Positions 1 through 9,222 are shown, counted from the first letter of the stretch. The stretch: 64,000 bases of DNA from Bacillota bacterium (GCA_023439125.1 JAEXOU010000008.1:102063-166062); one strand, 5' to 3'. Notes: generated from the letters alone by a model not told the origin. Made by a program: numbers and translations.

Positions 1-1
1 G

Positions 2-751
2 GAAGTTGTATTGCTTTCTGATGGTGTTGTAAGTAATGATGTTATAAAATCTGGAGAAGTAATAACACCGTATACACTTAAGGCTGAAAAAGCTTCAGCA
101 TTTTACACAGGAATCGATATACCAAGTAATATTACAGAAGCAGAGGCAAATTTGGCAAGTGCAACTAACGATGTAGCAACTATGTCACTTGTAGATAAAG
201 TATCAAAAATAAATAGTAGGGCCATACCATTAATTTCCCGTTTGATTCATTTTAAAACTGAAATATTAAATAATGTATTAGGCTGCCAGATGTTTACTGT
301 CAATTATCCATTATTGATCGATCATATTATGAGGGAAGCAAAATTATACTTGAATATGGTTATAAGACTTGAAAGAAGAATATTTACAAACCTGCATAGA
401 GATGCACTAGAGCAGGAAGCTTTTTGGAATCGAATTATGGCTGAACATTCTAAGTTTATTCGAGGATTTTTAGATCCGACAGAAGAAGAGTTATTTAAGG
501 TAGCGAATAATTATGGTAATGAGTTTGACGAGTTAACCAAGAAAGCTTTAAGTGCTATGGATCGAACATTACCTTTTGATCAAGTTACCAAGGATAGTCT
601 GCAAGCAACCTTAGAATTAAGAGATTTCAAAGCTCAGGCAACGCAAGGATTGCTTGATTGCAATATTAAATCCATCATAATCCCACTATTAGCTGATCAC
701 ACATTACGTGAAGCAAATCATTATATAAGATTATTAAAAATGTTTGAATAA
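2..751 (+). CDS. DUF2935 family protein (5' end cut by window)
   Basis: The open frame runs in from the window edge with no stop, so the true start is upstream and about 250 residues are seen. It is all helical and holds two copies of a motif with D-H-x-x-R-E-A (around residues 103-109 and 230-236) plus E-Q-E-A-F-W, the pattern of DUF2935, a ferritin-like helical family of unknown function common in spore-forming Firmicutes. No signal peptide or membrane segment is visible. It is followed by a strong terminator at 816-865, so it ends its transcript. Family assignment is by motif memory; function is unknown. Confidence 0.75.
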   Translation, partial: EVVLLSDGVVSNDVIKSGEVITPYTLKAEKASAFYTGIDIPSNITEAEANLASATNDVATMSLVDKVSKINSRAIPLISRLIHFKTEILNNVLGCQMFTVNYPLLIDHIMREAKLYLNMVIRLERRIFTNLHRDALEQEAFWNRIMAEHSKFIRGFLDPTEEELFKVANNYGNEFDELTKKALSAMDRTLPFDQVTKDSLQATLELRDFKAQATQGLLDCNIKSIIIPLLADHTLREANHYIRLLKMFE

Positions 752-815
752 GAACTTTTATAATAATGTAAGAGTAGTAATTTGAACTGCCCCATTAATT
801 CAATATAATAGCATT

Positions 816-865
816 CCCTTAAGTAGAGAAGATAAAAAACCAAAATCTACTTAAGGGTTTTTTTT
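816..865 (+). terminator. Rho-independent terminator
   Basis: Perfect 12-bp inverted repeat (CCCTTAAGTAGA at 816-827, its complement at 846-857) followed by eight T at 858-865. It lies 64 bp after the DUF2935 gene and ends its transcript. Confidence 0.9.
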
Positions 866-892
866 AACGCTTATCCTAACCGCATCGTGCTT

Positions 893-2317
893 TTATTTCC
901 AGAATGAGACCATCTCTCCGGTTTTTTCTTGACGAATAACTTTACCATTGCTATCAAAAGCATACTCATATACATAGCTTCCCCCGGCTATGTTATAAGA
1001 ACTTGTCATGGGTGAAAAGATTGAATCAGTTATGCTCTCAACATTCCACAAAAGACTACCTTCTTCACTAATTGAGAGTTGTGCACCGAATGAACCTTTT
1101 ACAGTATAGAATGTCTGCACAAGTCCTCTTGCAGGATCGCAAACTAGCAGTACAGCGGTGAAATTATTTCGCATAAGTTCTATCAGTTCAGTGTCCGAAA
1201 TCTCCAAATTACGATTGCAAATTTCATCTATAATACGCGCAACATCTTTCCTACCTCTTTCGTTGCTTCTTCCGGAATCAATAATAGGGACAGAGTGAGC
1301 ACTGATATAAATATTACCATTGCATTCTATCATGTCGGTAATATAATACAGGTCTTTGTCTGATGTATACGTAAACGTTTCTTCTACAGTACCGTCTGCT
1401 GCAATCTTCATTAACCAGTCGCCGGTATTTACATTATATAACTGAACGAGGAAGCCATCGCCAAACCTTTTAGCACCTCGAATAAGATAATTTCCTACTT
1501 CTGTTTTTGTGAACCTTGTGACGTTTCCGTTCCTATCAAATTCTGTGAAACAGAGATAATTGATGTCCCCAAGGCTGAAAACTGCAAGGGAGTTTTCGCT
1601 GTAAACAACGGAATAAACATATTCGTGCTTGAAATCGTTTGAAGTTGTTTTATCCCATATAAGTTCTCCATCTTTGCTTATCATCGCTATACGGCCATAT
1701 GTCGTAATCTCCGATGACCACGAAGGCGTTGAGCCGTACACTATAATGTAATCATTGTTTTCGAAGTATCCTTGATCCACCATGTTGGGAAGGTCGACGC
1801 TCCATACTACTTTCCCTTCAACATATTTTGTTATGACAGTTTTATCAAGTACGTCTAATTTGATCTCATCATCATATTTGTTCACGTAATCAAACTGATA
1901 AAAAACACCCTCGGTATTGGAGTGGTGTTTATAAAGTTTTTCTCTGTTGTTACGGTAATTCTGTAAGTCTTCTGGAGTTGGATTTTCTTGAAAAATCTCA
2001 TATCCGGCGACACTCTTATGTATAACTTCAGCAGTTTTTCCGTACGAAAACGAGTTTGTGGTTATATCGCGGTAAATGCTTTTAATCTCTACTCCTGAAA
2101 GCTCTTCTGTGGTTAAACTGTAGTCAATTAAGAAAGAGATTGCCGCTCCGTCTTCTTTATCCTTCGTATACATGGCTAACCCGTAAACAATGCTAATAAT
2201 CACCACAAGACAAATGGTGGAAACTACGATCCACTTGTTGCGTATGCGCCTGATTGTGCTTTTCTTAGGTTTATCGTTTGTTGTATCCTCAACATTGTCT
2301 ACATGCATATCTCTCAT
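893..2317 (-). CDS. Membrane-anchored extracytoplasmic protein, function unknown
   Basis: 474 residues. A basic N-terminus (about residues 15-28) is followed by one hydrophobic segment (about 29-50, rich in V, I and L) and then a long soluble region, so the bulk should lie outside the membrane. The body has repeated short beta-strand units with G-D-G/D-x-N-G turns, suggestive of a beta-propeller, but I recognise no family. The start at 2317 has an AAGGA ribosome site inside the end of the HAD gene, and the gap to that gene is only 3 bp, so the two are cotranscribed. No catalytic motif is seen. Confidence 0.7.
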   Translation of the reverse strand: MRDMHVDNVEDTTNDKPKKSTIRRIRNKWIVVSTICLVVIISIVYGLAMYTKDKEDGAAISFLIDYSLTTEELSGVEIKSIYRDITTNSFSYGKTAEVIHKSVAGYEIFQENPTPEDLQNYRNNREKLYKHHSNTEGVFYQFDYVNKYDDEIKLDVLDKTVITKYVEGKVVWSVDLPNMVDQGYFENNDYIIVYGSTPSWSSEITTYGRIAMISKDGELIWDKTTSNDFKHEYVYSVVYSENSLAVFSLGDINYLCFTEFDRNGNVTRFTKTEVGNYLIRGAKRFGDGFLVQLYNVNTGDWLMKIAADGTVEETFTYTSDKDLYYITDMIECNGNIYISAHSVPIIDSGRSNERGRKDVARIIDEICNRNLEISDTELIELMRNNFTAVLLVCDPARGLVQTFYTVKGSFGAQLSISEEGSLLWNVESITDSIFSPMTSSYNIAGGSYVYEYAFDSNGKVIRQEKTGEMVSFWK

Positions 2318-2320
2318 ATG

Positions 2321-3103
2321 CTAATTCCTTTCCAATACAAAGTTTTGCAAATAGCCTCCGATTCCATCGTTATCATTATCACCTATCACCTGGTCTGCAA
2401 CTGCTTTTACCTCATCAATTGCATTCCCCATGGCAACTCCAACTCCGCATAACTTTAACATTCCTATATCTGCATAATCATCCCCAAATGCTATGATTTC
2501 ATCTGTGCTAATTCCGCATTCTTTACACATATGTAAAATCGCATTTTCTTTTGTAGCATTTTTCTTAGTAAACTTGTACCAGTAACCATCTGAAAATCGA
2601 GCACAATCACAACATGGTAAATGTCGCTGTAACTTCTCTACCGCATTTTCATCGAATATTTCCACACACATTTTTAAGGACTCGTGCAAAAAATTCTCAA
2701 AGTCTGTGTAAATACTATCTCCCCAACTTCTATCCTGCTGTTTCGGGTCTATCTTATAATTCCAGTAATGTGCATCAACTGTATCTACTGTAATCTCACA
2801 GTCTTCACCACAGATTTCTCTTGCCTTATGTATCAATTCCATCGTTTCCGTTTTTGTGAACTCCGCCTTATAAATATATTCATCCTTATACTTCACCAAC
2901 GCCCCAGCACTTGAAATCACTACTTCAGGATTTAGTTCTGCAATAAATTCCATACAATTTTTTTCACTGCGTGAAGTGGAAACTCCAATCATAATTCCTT
3001 GATCTCTACATTTTTGTAATTCCTGCATTGTAACTTTTGAAATTGTTTTATCACTTCGCAATAATGTTCCATCTAAATCAAATAATAGCAACTTACATTT
3101 CAT
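2321..3103 (-). CDS. HAD-superfamily phosphatase, Cof/YidA type
   Basis: 260 residues, normal length for Cof-type HAD hydrolases, which dephosphorylate small sugar phosphates or flavin-like substrates. Motif I is D-L-D-G-T-L-L near residues 9-15, with the nucleophile at the first Asp. Motif IV is G-D-D-Y-A-D-I-G-M-L near residue 208, and the variable cap domain lies between them. It is upstream of and tightly coupled to the membrane-anchored protein at 893-2317 and downstream of a GNAT gene on the same strand. The substrate cannot be told from sequence. Confidence 0.85.
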   Translation of the reverse strand: MKCKLLLFDLDGTLLRSDKTISKVTMQELQKCRDQGIMIGVSTSRSEKNCMEFIAELNPEVVISSAGALVKYKDEYIYKAEFTKTETMELIHKAREICGEDCEITVDTVDAHYWNYKIDPKQQDRSWGDSIYTDFENFLHESLKMCVEIFDENAVEKLQRHLPCCDCARFSDGYWYKFTKKNATKENAILHMCKECGISTDEIIAFGDDYADIGMLKLCGVGVAMGNAIDEVKAVADQVIGDNDNDGIGGYLQNFVLERN

Positions 3104-3146
3104 ACGCTATCCCTTTCCAACATTAGTAATTCTCATTCACAATGCC

Positions 3147-3677
3147 TTAAGCCTTTGAATCTGGATATTCTCTCCTGTAAATCTTCGCCTTAAAACGTTT
3201 ACTTCCATCAAGCTTCTCATACTCTGCATCTCTGTCATAGCTCATCCCCAGCTTTTCCATTACGCGTCTGCTTTTATAGTTTTCCTCAGCAAATTCTCCC
3301 TCGATTGCATGAATCTTTCTTGTTTTACTGACATAGTCAATCAGTCCCTGTATGGCCTCTACTACATATCCATTCCCCCATTTATCAGCTCGAATATTAT
3401 AACCAATAATCCATACATTACATTCTGTATTATATACAATACCACCACTTCCAATAAGCTCTCCTGTTTCTTTCAGGACAAATCCAACATCATAATTGTT
3501 AGGATCTTCTGGATCCAGACTTTCTATCCAAGTCTTTACATCTTCTGCGCATTGATATAACGGATAAATCATGTATGTATTCACTTCTGGGTCTCCGCAC
3601 CATTTGAACGCAGCCTCATAATCCTCTGGTGCAAGATTTCTTAAAATAAGTCTTTCCGTTTCTAAATTTACTCTCAT
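3147..3677 (-). CDS. GNAT acetyltransferase, RimJ/RimL-like
   Basis: 176 residues beginning with the R-L-I-L-R-x-L-x-x-E-D pattern of RimJ/RimL N-acetyltransferases. The acetyl-CoA loop region reads W-G-N-G-Y-V-V-E-A near residue 99 and is followed by the typical N-x-x-S-x-R-V-M-E-K-L-G-M segment. These enzymes transfer acetyl from acetyl-CoA to amines. It is first in a same-strand group with the HAD and membrane-anchored genes (43-bp gap to HAD). The substrate is unknown. Confidence 0.85.
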   Translation of the reverse strand: MRVNLETERLILRNLAPEDYEAAFKWCGDPEVNTYMIYPLYQCAEDVKTWIESLDPEDPNNYDVGFVLKETGELIGSGGIVYNTECNVWIIGYNIRADKWGNGYVVEAIQGLIDYVSKTRKIHAIEGEFAEENYKSRRVMEKLGMSYDRDAEYEKLDGSKRFKAKIYRREYPDSKA

Positions 3678-3893
3678 AACACATTTCCTCTCTTTCTTTT
3701 ACTCATCAGTAATTAACTCTTATTACGTCCACTCACCTAATAAGAAGGGCACCTCATAACAATCCTTGTCTGATGGTGCTCCTATACTTTAATGTATTTT
3801 ATCTATATTTATGCATTCGTACACTCGACATCATAATCCTAAACTGCTCCATGTCCTGTAATTTTTTCATTACCTTACGTACATGGGAACAGG

Positions 3894-4451
3894 TCAACGT
3901 CGCTGTATAAAATCAATAAAAGCATCCACTTGTTTTTCCAAGTAAGGATAGCTTATTTTTAATGTAAGCTTACCTTCAGAGTCAACCTGCTGCATAGCGT
4001 TTGGTATCGTAAGTCGCGGAACATTCATAACATCCATGTTCAAAAAACTGATAAGTGTAACTAAATGGTCTTGGGCCATTCCCGTTCCAGACATTCCAAG
4101 AGATATTCCGCTTATTGCGGCAGGCTTTCCAGCAAGAACCTGAGGTTCTTTATCGCTAATTGGACGAGATAACCAATCGATGAGGTTCTTCAACACGCCA
4201 GGGAAAAAGTGATTGTACTCAGGCGTAAAGAACCATATACCATCTGCGGATTTCACTTCCTCACGAGCAAGTCTTACAGTTTCAGGTGTAGGATATTCAA
4301 TATCCTGATCCATTAAGGGAATATCCCGATACTCGAGCAGCGTAAAATCAGCCCGATCTCCTATTATTTCTTTTGCTGCTAAAGCCAATTGACGGTTATA
4401 GGATTCTTTTCGCAAGGAACCAACAATAGCTAATATTTTTATTTTTTTCAT
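3894..4451 (-). CDS. NADPH-dependent FMN reductase family protein
   Basis: 185 residues, flavodoxin-like fold. The N-terminal G-S-L-R-x-x-S-Y-N phosphate loop binds FMN, and F-F-T-P-E-Y-N-H near residues 75-82 is the second flavin loop typical of the FMN_red family (azoreductase/chromate reductase type). It follows the pirin gene by 27 bp and is probably cotranscribed from the promoter at 5366-5394, which fits a shared role in redox or quinone/electrophile response. Confidence 0.88.
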   Translation of the reverse strand: MKKIKILAIVGSLRKESYNRQLALAAKEIIGDRADFTLLEYRDIPLMDQDIEYPTPETVRLAREEVKSADGIWFFTPEYNHFFPGVLKNLIDWLSRPISDKEPQVLAGKPAAISGISLGMSGTGMAQDHLVTLISFLNMDVMNVPRLTIPNAMQQVDSEGKLTLKISYPYLEKQVDAFIDFIQRR

Positions 4452-4478
4452 TATAATATCTCCTTTTCGTTGTTGTTA

Positions 4479-5318
4479 TCAATACGAGATCTTGTTCTGT
4501 AGAAATGTGCCTTTTCTCAAATCATCTAAAGCTTTATTCAATTCTTCCTTTGTGTTCATTACGATAGGCCCTCCCCAAACTACGGGTTCATCTAGGATTG
4601 TTGAACTCATAAATAGTACTTGGGTATTTTTGTCTGTTGCCTTTATCTCTACATAGTCGCCTGAGGTGAGTTTTACAGCCGTCTTTTCCTTTACCAACTC
4701 GCCCCCGATATATGCATCCCCTAAGAGGGTAAACACCATAACGGAGCGTTCACGTTCTGTATGTAAGACAATCGATGCATTGGTGTCTAAGTGTAAATCG
4801 TAATAATCCAATGGCAAATATTTGCTTAAATATCCTTTTCTTCCTTCAAACTCACCTGCGAGCAGTCTCAGCTTGCCATTCTCAATTTCAATTTCTTCAA
4901 TTTCAGAATTCTTGATACTGTGATAAGCCGGAGGAACCATTTTGTCCTTTGCCGGAAGATTAAGCCAAAGTTGCACACCAAGCAATCTCTCTGCTGCCGG
5001 CAGTTTTTCTTCATGCAATATGCCGGAACCCGCTGTCATCCATTGAACTTCTCCATCACCAATGGTATCCTCATTGCCTAAGCTGTCTCTATGAGTCATA
5101 AACCCACGATACACATAACTGATTGTTTCAATACCTCTGTGAGGATGCATGGGAAATCCAGCTGTATAATCATTAGGATTTGTGCTGTCAAAGGAATCCA
5201 GCATTAAAAAAGGATCATATTCCTGTACAGTACCATTTCCCAAAACTCTGACCAAACTCACTCCGGCTCCGTCCTGTGTTCGAAAACCTCTAACCTGTTG
5301 TTTGATTTTTCTTTCCAT
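4479..5318 (-). CDS. Pirin family protein (bicupin)
   Basis: 279 residues, usual length for pirin. The N-terminal cupin carries the metal-binding segment with M-H-P-H-R-G-I-E-T near residues 57-65, followed by a conserved H and E (M-T-H-R-D-S near 74; G-I-L-H-E-E near 99). The C-terminal cupin is more diverged, as usual. Bacterial pirins are iron-binding, and some are quercetinases. It is first in an operon with an FMN reductase. A promoter with an inverted repeat over the -35 lies upstream, suggesting control by a redox-type regulator. Confidence 0.88.
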   Translation of the reverse strand: MERKIKQQVRGFRTQDGAGVSLVRVLGNGTVQEYDPFLMLDSFDSTNPNDYTAGFPMHPHRGIETISYVYRGFMTHRDSLGNEDTIGDGEVQWMTAGSGILHEEKLPAAERLLGVQLWLNLPAKDKMVPPAYHSIKNSEIEEIEIENGKLRLLAGEFEGRKGYLSKYLPLDYYDLHLDTNASIVLHTERERSVMVFTLLGDAYIGGELVKEKTAVKLTSGDYVEIKATDKNTQVLFMSSTILDEPVVWGGPIVMNTKEELNKALDDLRKGTFLQNKISY

Positions 5319-5365
5319 TTGCTTTCCTCCTCATCCCTTCTGCCATACTCATTCCTCCTAATAGT

Positions 5366-5406
5366 ATTTTACTTCCTACACTTTATCCTGTAAATATAAA
5401 ACAGGA
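5366..5406 (-). promoter_or_regulatory. Promoter and operator of pirin/FMN-reductase operon
   Basis: Reading leftwards: -35 TTTACA (complement of 5389-5394), 17-bp spacer, -10 TAAAAT (complement of 5366-5371). An inverted repeat TCCTGT-N9-ACAGGA at 5386-5406 overlaps the -35, the position of a repressor site. The regulator is not obvious in the window. Confidence 0.6.
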
Positions 5407-5493
5407 AAAAGTTTCTATTTTTTCTACCTGATGTTTTATTCAGTTTCTTCCAGTACAAATTTCCAAATACCTAACTGTATCTTTTTTCTGAAA

Positions 5494-5545
5494 TTGACAA
5501 CTACACAAATAACTTCTATAATATATTTATTACAGCTGTAAGATT
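5494..5545 (+). promoter_or_regulatory. blaI promoter with BlaI operator
   Basis: Consensus promoter: TTGACA at 5494-5499, 17-bp spacer, TATAAT at 5517-5522. At 5526-5545 follows TTTATTACA-GC-TGTAAGATT, a BlaI/MecI-type box with core TACA-NN-TGTA, overlapping the expected transcription start. The right half-site TGTAAGATT is identical to that of the box at 11849-11868. This is the expected autorepression site of blaI-blaR1. Confidence 0.85.
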
Positions 5546-5561
5546 TAAGGAGGAGTTTGAA

Positions 5562-5948
5562 ATGAGCGATTTACCACAGATTTCTGAAGCTGAATTTGAG
5601 GTTATGAAAATCGTATGGAAATATGCGCCGATCAGTACCAATGAAATAACTGATAGATTATTACAGACCACAAGCTGGAGTCCGAAAACGATACAGACTT
5701 TAATCAAACGCCTTGTGACCAAAGGCGCTCTGACTTATGAAAAACAAAGCCGAGTGTTTGTCTACTCACCAGTCGTGAAAGAAAGCGAATATATCGGACA
5801 GGAAAGCAACTCTTTTCTGGAACGATACTATGACGGGGACATCACTGCCATGCTATCTGCATATATAGAAAATGACAGATTGTCCGAAACAGAAATAGAT
5901 ACTCTCCGCTCCCTTCTTTCCAAGAGGTCAAAAAAAGGAGGCAATTAA
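5562..5948 (+). CDS. blaI: BlaI/MecI-family transcriptional repressor
   Basis: 128 residues, the usual length. The N-terminal winged helix has the family signature I-S-E-A-E-F-E-V-M-K-I-V-W (about 6-18) and the recognition-helix segment W-S-P-K-T-I-Q-T-L-I-K-R-L (about 44-56); the C-terminal part is the dimerisation region. BlaI represses until cleaved after BlaR1 senses a beta-lactam. The cleavage site cannot be pinned from sequence. The start has ribosome site AAGGAGGAG about 8 bp upstream. It is coupled to blaR1 (GTG start one base after its stop) and preceded by its own operator. Confidence 0.93.
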   Translation: MSDLPQISEAEFEVMKIVWKYAPISTNEITDRLLQTTSWSPKTIQTLIKRLVTKGALTYEKQSRVFVYSPVVKESEYIGQESNSFLERYYDGDITAMLSAYIENDRLSETEIDTLRSLLSKRSKKGGN

Positions 5949-5949
5949 C

Positions 5950-7746
5950 GTGGTTAATTTTATGATACGCTTTTTAATATGTAACGTATTTATCAGTGGT
6001 ATTATCGGGATTCTTTTGATGATCAAGCGGATATTCAAAAACAACCTGTCCAGCCGGATGCAATATAATCTGTGGTTCCTGCTTCTTGGGTTGCTGGCAG
6101 TTCCCTTTATACCGTTCCGTCTAATCAGTTTTCCACAAATCCTATCATGGTTAGGCAATCTAAGAACTTCTCCTACGTTCAATACCAGAACCACTATGGG
6201 TGAAGCTGTGGGGATCAATCCGATTGGAAATGTAGATTGGATGAATGACTTTACCCTTTCGGTAAATAGCGAGACTCCATCCATCGCCGGATACATATTA
6301 TCGGGGATATGGATTGTGGGTATTCTTGCAATGATTATATTAGTAATCAAATCTTCTCTCCGCCTACGCACTTTGGAGAAATCTTCCCTTCCCCTTCAAA
6401 ACCCAGAAGTCCGCGGACTATATCATCACTGCTTGGAAGAGATGGGAATTCACAGAGTTATTCCTGTTTACAGCACCGCCTTTTTGAAATCCCCGATTAT
6501 TGTGGGACTTTTGAAACCGTGTATTTATCTACCGATTCATCTGATTTCTGATTATAACGAATCCGATATGCGGTACATGCTGTTGCACGAACTGCAGCAC
6601 TATAAACATAAAGATACTATTGCAAGTTATCTGATGAACCTTGCTGGAGTGATATATTGGTTCAATCCTCTTGTGTGGTATGCACTGAAAGAAATGCGTA
6701 GTGACAGAGAGGTTGCCTGTGACACCTCTGTATTGAAAATGCTTGAAGAGGATGCTTACGAGGATTATGGTAATACACTGATTAACTTTGCAGAGAAGAT
6801 TTCTCTTACTCCTTTTCCTTTTGCTGCCGGCCTTGGTGGAAACATGAAGCAGATGAAGCGCAGAATCATAAATATTGCATCTTATGAGAAGCCAACATTT
6901 ATGAAAAGACTAAAGAGCATGTCTGCATTTATGCTGACTGCTATTCTCCTTTTAGGGCTTGCACCTTTTATTTCTACATATGCAGCAGATGGAAGTCACT
7001 ATCAGTGGAACTCCTCCTCAGAAAATATTTGCTATGTAGACCTTTCTACATACTTTGGAGAATATGAAGGAAGCTTTGTTTTATATGATTTGGAAAATGA
7101 TGCTTGGAGCATACATGACATGGAACATGCCACCTTGCGAGTTGCACCAAATTCCACCTACAAGATATACGATGCCCTGTTCGGATTGGAAGAAGGTGTC
7201 ATTACACCAGAAAGCTCCTTAATTGCATGGAATGGCGAAACCTATCCATTGGAAGCATGGAACGCAGATCAGACCTTACAGTCAGCAATGACTTCCTCCG
7301 TGAATTGGTATTTCCAGGCAATAGATGAACAGCTTGGAGTAGCTTCCGTCAACAATTATATCCAGGAAATTGGATATGGAAACGAAAATATGAGGGCTGA
7401 TTTTTCCACCTATTGGATGGAATCTTCCTTAGAGATTTCCCCAATAGAACAGGTCGAACTTTTAACCAAGCTACAGAATAATAGCTTCGGCTTTGCCCCT
7501 GAAAGCATTATTGCAGTAAAAGATGCCATCTTTCTCTCCTCTACCGATGCAGGAACTTTCTATGGTAAAACCGGAACCGGCCGTGTAGATGGACAGGATG
7601 TGAACGGATGGTTTATAGGTTATATTGAAACTGCAGATAATACATACTTTTTTGCTACCAACATTGGTGCGGATAGCGATGCTACCGGAGGCAACGCAAC
7701 TGAAATTACCATGTCTATCTTGTCTGAGATGAATATCTGGAAATAG
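5950..7746 (+). CDS. blaR1: BlaR1/MecR1-type beta-lactam sensor, M56 peptidase
   Basis: 598 residues, full BlaR1 length. The N-terminal half has several membrane helices and the cytoplasmic zinc-protease motif H-E-L-Q-H near residues 213-217. After a last membrane helix near 325-345 comes the extracellular penicillin sensor, a class D beta-lactamase-like domain with all three active-site motifs: S-T-Y-K near 402, S-V-N near 450 and K-T-G near 540. GTG start with AAAGGAGG upstream. Acylation of the sensor serine activates the protease and removes BlaI. No beta-lactamase gene follows; the likely targets are the lipoprotein genes on the opposite strand. Confidence 0.93.
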   Translation: MVNFMIRFLICNVFISGIIGILLMIKRIFKNNLSSRMQYNLWFLLLGLLAVPFIPFRLISFPQILSWLGNLRTSPTFNTRTTMGEAVGINPIGNVDWMNDFTLSVNSETPSIAGYILSGIWIVGILAMIILVIKSSLRLRTLEKSSLPLQNPEVRGLYHHCLEEMGIHRVIPVYSTAFLKSPIIVGLLKPCIYLPIHLISDYNESDMRYMLLHELQHYKHKDTIASYLMNLAGVIYWFNPLVWYALKEMRSDREVACDTSVLKMLEEDAYEDYGNTLINFAEKISLTPFPFAAGLGGNMKQMKRRIINIASYEKPTFMKRLKSMSAFMLTAILLLGLAPFISTYAADGSHYQWNSSSENICYVDLSTYFGEYEGSFVLYDLENDAWSIHDMEHATLRVAPNSTYKIYDALFGLEEGVITPESSLIAWNGETYPLEAWNADQTLQSAMTSSVNWYFQAIDEQLGVASVNNYIQEIGYGNENMRADFSTYWMESSLEISPIEQVELLTKLQNNSFGFAPESIIAVKDAIFLSSTDAGTFYGKTGTGRVDGQDVNGWFIGYIETADNTYFFATNIGADSDATGGNATEITMSILSEMNIWK

Positions 7747-7749
7747 CAA

Positions 7750-7788
7750 AATCGGGTAAAGGCAAAACGTACAGTCCTTTACCCGATT
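7750..7788. terminator. Bidirectional terminator between blaR1 and the convergent operon
   Basis: 13-bp perfect inverted repeat (7750-7762 with 7776-7788), followed on the minus strand by TTTTGC. It separates convergent blaR1 and the 7796-8695 gene; the minus direction looks stronger. Confidence 0.8.
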
Positions 7789-7795
7789 ATCCATC

Positions 7796-8695
7796 TTATA
7801 TTTCATCTGTTTCCATTAGCGTCACATAATCACATATCGCAGAAATAGAAATATCATCCTCTTTCATATTTTTCATTATTTCATCCATTAAATCGTGTTG
7901 AATGACAAAACCATGATTCTGTGATCTAAATATTCTAACAGTCTTTCGTGGTATCATTCCCTGTGGCCCTGCTCCTGTGACATAATTTATAATGACAATC
8001 ACGTCCTTTTCGCCATCACCATCTATATCTTGAAATCCAATCGCCTCAACGCTGTCAAACATTCCTATACCATCATTCTCTGTGCTATTATTTTCAAAAT
8101 ACTCTGGAAAATGATAAATAATTTGATTGTCCTTTACCAGCACAAATGAAACATCTTCCCAAAGCATATCATAAGTCGGCAAATAAGATACAAATCGTAC
8201 CTCGCCCCAATCATTCAAATCCACATCAAAGGATTGTTCTGCTATAACCCGGCTTTCATCTAATGCATCCCCTGAAATATAGTCCACTTCAATATCTGTC
8301 AATTGCTGAATTGCTTTCGTACCATCAAAATATAAAATGACTTGCTCATCCAATTGTTCTTCGCCTGACAGAATGATTTCTACATAATCCTCATACCATG
8401 TAACCTCCCAACAACTACTATTGATGCTCCCACCGTCATTTCGCAATTCAAAATCCGTTTCAGACACCTTATCTTTGCCTTCCTTAAGGACTAACTGCCC
8501 ACTTGCTGAACCAAAAGGCCAGTCTGGTTCTCCAACGGCTCGAAGTACCAATTCATATTGTCCATCTGGTGAATTGGATGTATCAACAGTTACCTTCTTA
8601 TAATTTGTAATATATAAAATGGACATCCCCAAAATTAAAACTATTGCACATATGAAACCTATAAAACATAAAATGACTTTTATATATTTCTTCAT
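7796..8695 (-). CDS. Membrane-anchored extracytoplasmic protein with VCBS/FG-GAP-like end
   Basis: 299 residues. One N-terminal membrane segment (about residues 7-31) follows M-K-K. Next is S-P-D-G-Q-Y-E-L near 42-49, a pattern seen in beta-propeller-type envelope proteins. The C-terminal third holds F-Q-D-I-D-G-D-G-E-K-D-V near 220-231, a calcium-binding D-x-D-x-D-G type loop as in FG-GAP/VCBS repeats. It is last in the minus-strand group that begins at the BlaI-boxed promoter near 11938. The exact function is unknown. Confidence 0.7.
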   Translation of the reverse strand: MKKYIKVILCFIGFICAIVLILGMSILYITNYKKVTVDTSNSPDGQYELVLRAVGEPDWPFGSASGQLVLKEGKDKVSETDFELRNDGGSINSSCWEVTWYEDYVEIILSGEEQLDEQVILYFDGTKAIQQLTDIEVDYISGDALDESRVIAEQSFDVDLNDWGEVRFVSYLPTYDMLWEDVSFVLVKDNQIIYHFPEYFENNSTENDGIGMFDSVEAIGFQDIDGDGEKDVIVIINYVTGAGPQGMIPRKTVRIFRSQNHGFVIQHDLMDEIMKNMKEDDISISAICDYVTLMETDEI

Positions 8696-8723
8696 AATTG
8701 CATCATCTCCCCTTCAATCTTTT

Positions 8724-9164
8724 TTAGTGTCCTCGAATATCCAGTTCCTTCAATAGAGAATTTCCACTTCCCCATGAATATACTATGTAATAACCGCTGT
8801 CCTTTATTTCTTTAGAAAATTGTAGCGCCCCGTGATCAATCACCTCAATGGACTGACCTTCCTGGATTTGCACTAAATATTCCCATTCATTACTTCTGTA
8901 ATCTGAATAGTAAGCATCCAGTTCTTCCAAAGACAATTCACTCCTGATTAGGATTGCCCCGAAATACTGCATCCCATTTCCGTTACCCGTCAGCTTCCCT
9001 GCCTGTGACAGCGACTCTATCAATTCCGTTTTCTCTGGCAGCAGGATTTCGCATAATGCCTTTTCCACCTTATAGGCAGTGTAGTTATTTATAAGTGGAA
9101 TAGAAATAACTCCGCCTATCAATATAACTGCTGCCAATATTCCAACTAATTTTATTTTTTTCAT
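8724..9164 (-). CDS. Small membrane-anchored protein behind a BlaI-type box
   Basis: 146 residues: M-K-K-I-K, one N-terminal membrane segment (about 5-26), then about 120 residues that should be extracytoplasmic. I do not recognise the family. It lies 28 bp upstream of the 7796-8695 gene on the same strand, so the two are probably cotranscribed. A BlaI-like box at 9178-9197 lies directly before it, suggesting an internal BlaI-controlled promoter as well as read-through from the lipoprotein genes. Confidence 0.65.
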   Translation of the reverse strand: MKKIKLVGILAAVILIGGVISIPLINNYTAYKVEKALCEILLPEKTELIESLSQAGKLTGNGNGMQYFGAILIRSELSLEELDAYYSDYRSNEWEYLVQIQEGQSIEVIDHGALQFSKEIKDSGYYIVYSWGSGNSLLKELDIRGH

Positions 9165-9177
9165 GTGTCATCCTTTC

Positions 9178-9197
9178 TTTCTTACATATGTTAGATT
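9178..9197 (-). promoter_or_regulatory. Probable BlaI-type operator
   Basis: TTTCTTACA-TA-TGTTAGATT on the plus strand; six of nine arm positions match symmetrically and it shares the TTACA...TnAGATT pattern with the boxes at 5526 and 11849. It lies in the 58-bp gap before the 8724-9164 gene. A weak promoter (TTGTGT, 17 bp, TATGTA on the minus strand) would overlap it. Confidence 0.5.
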
Positions 9198-9222
9198 ACC
9201 GTACAACACAATTATGAAAAAA

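Noticed and set aside
3678..3893. About 30-codon frame H-V-R-K-V-M-K-K-L-Q-D ending H-K-Y-R
   Set aside because: Might be the tail of a decayed regulator, but it lacks a start and a recognisable domain, so it was not annotated. Nothing else is seen in this 216-bp gap.
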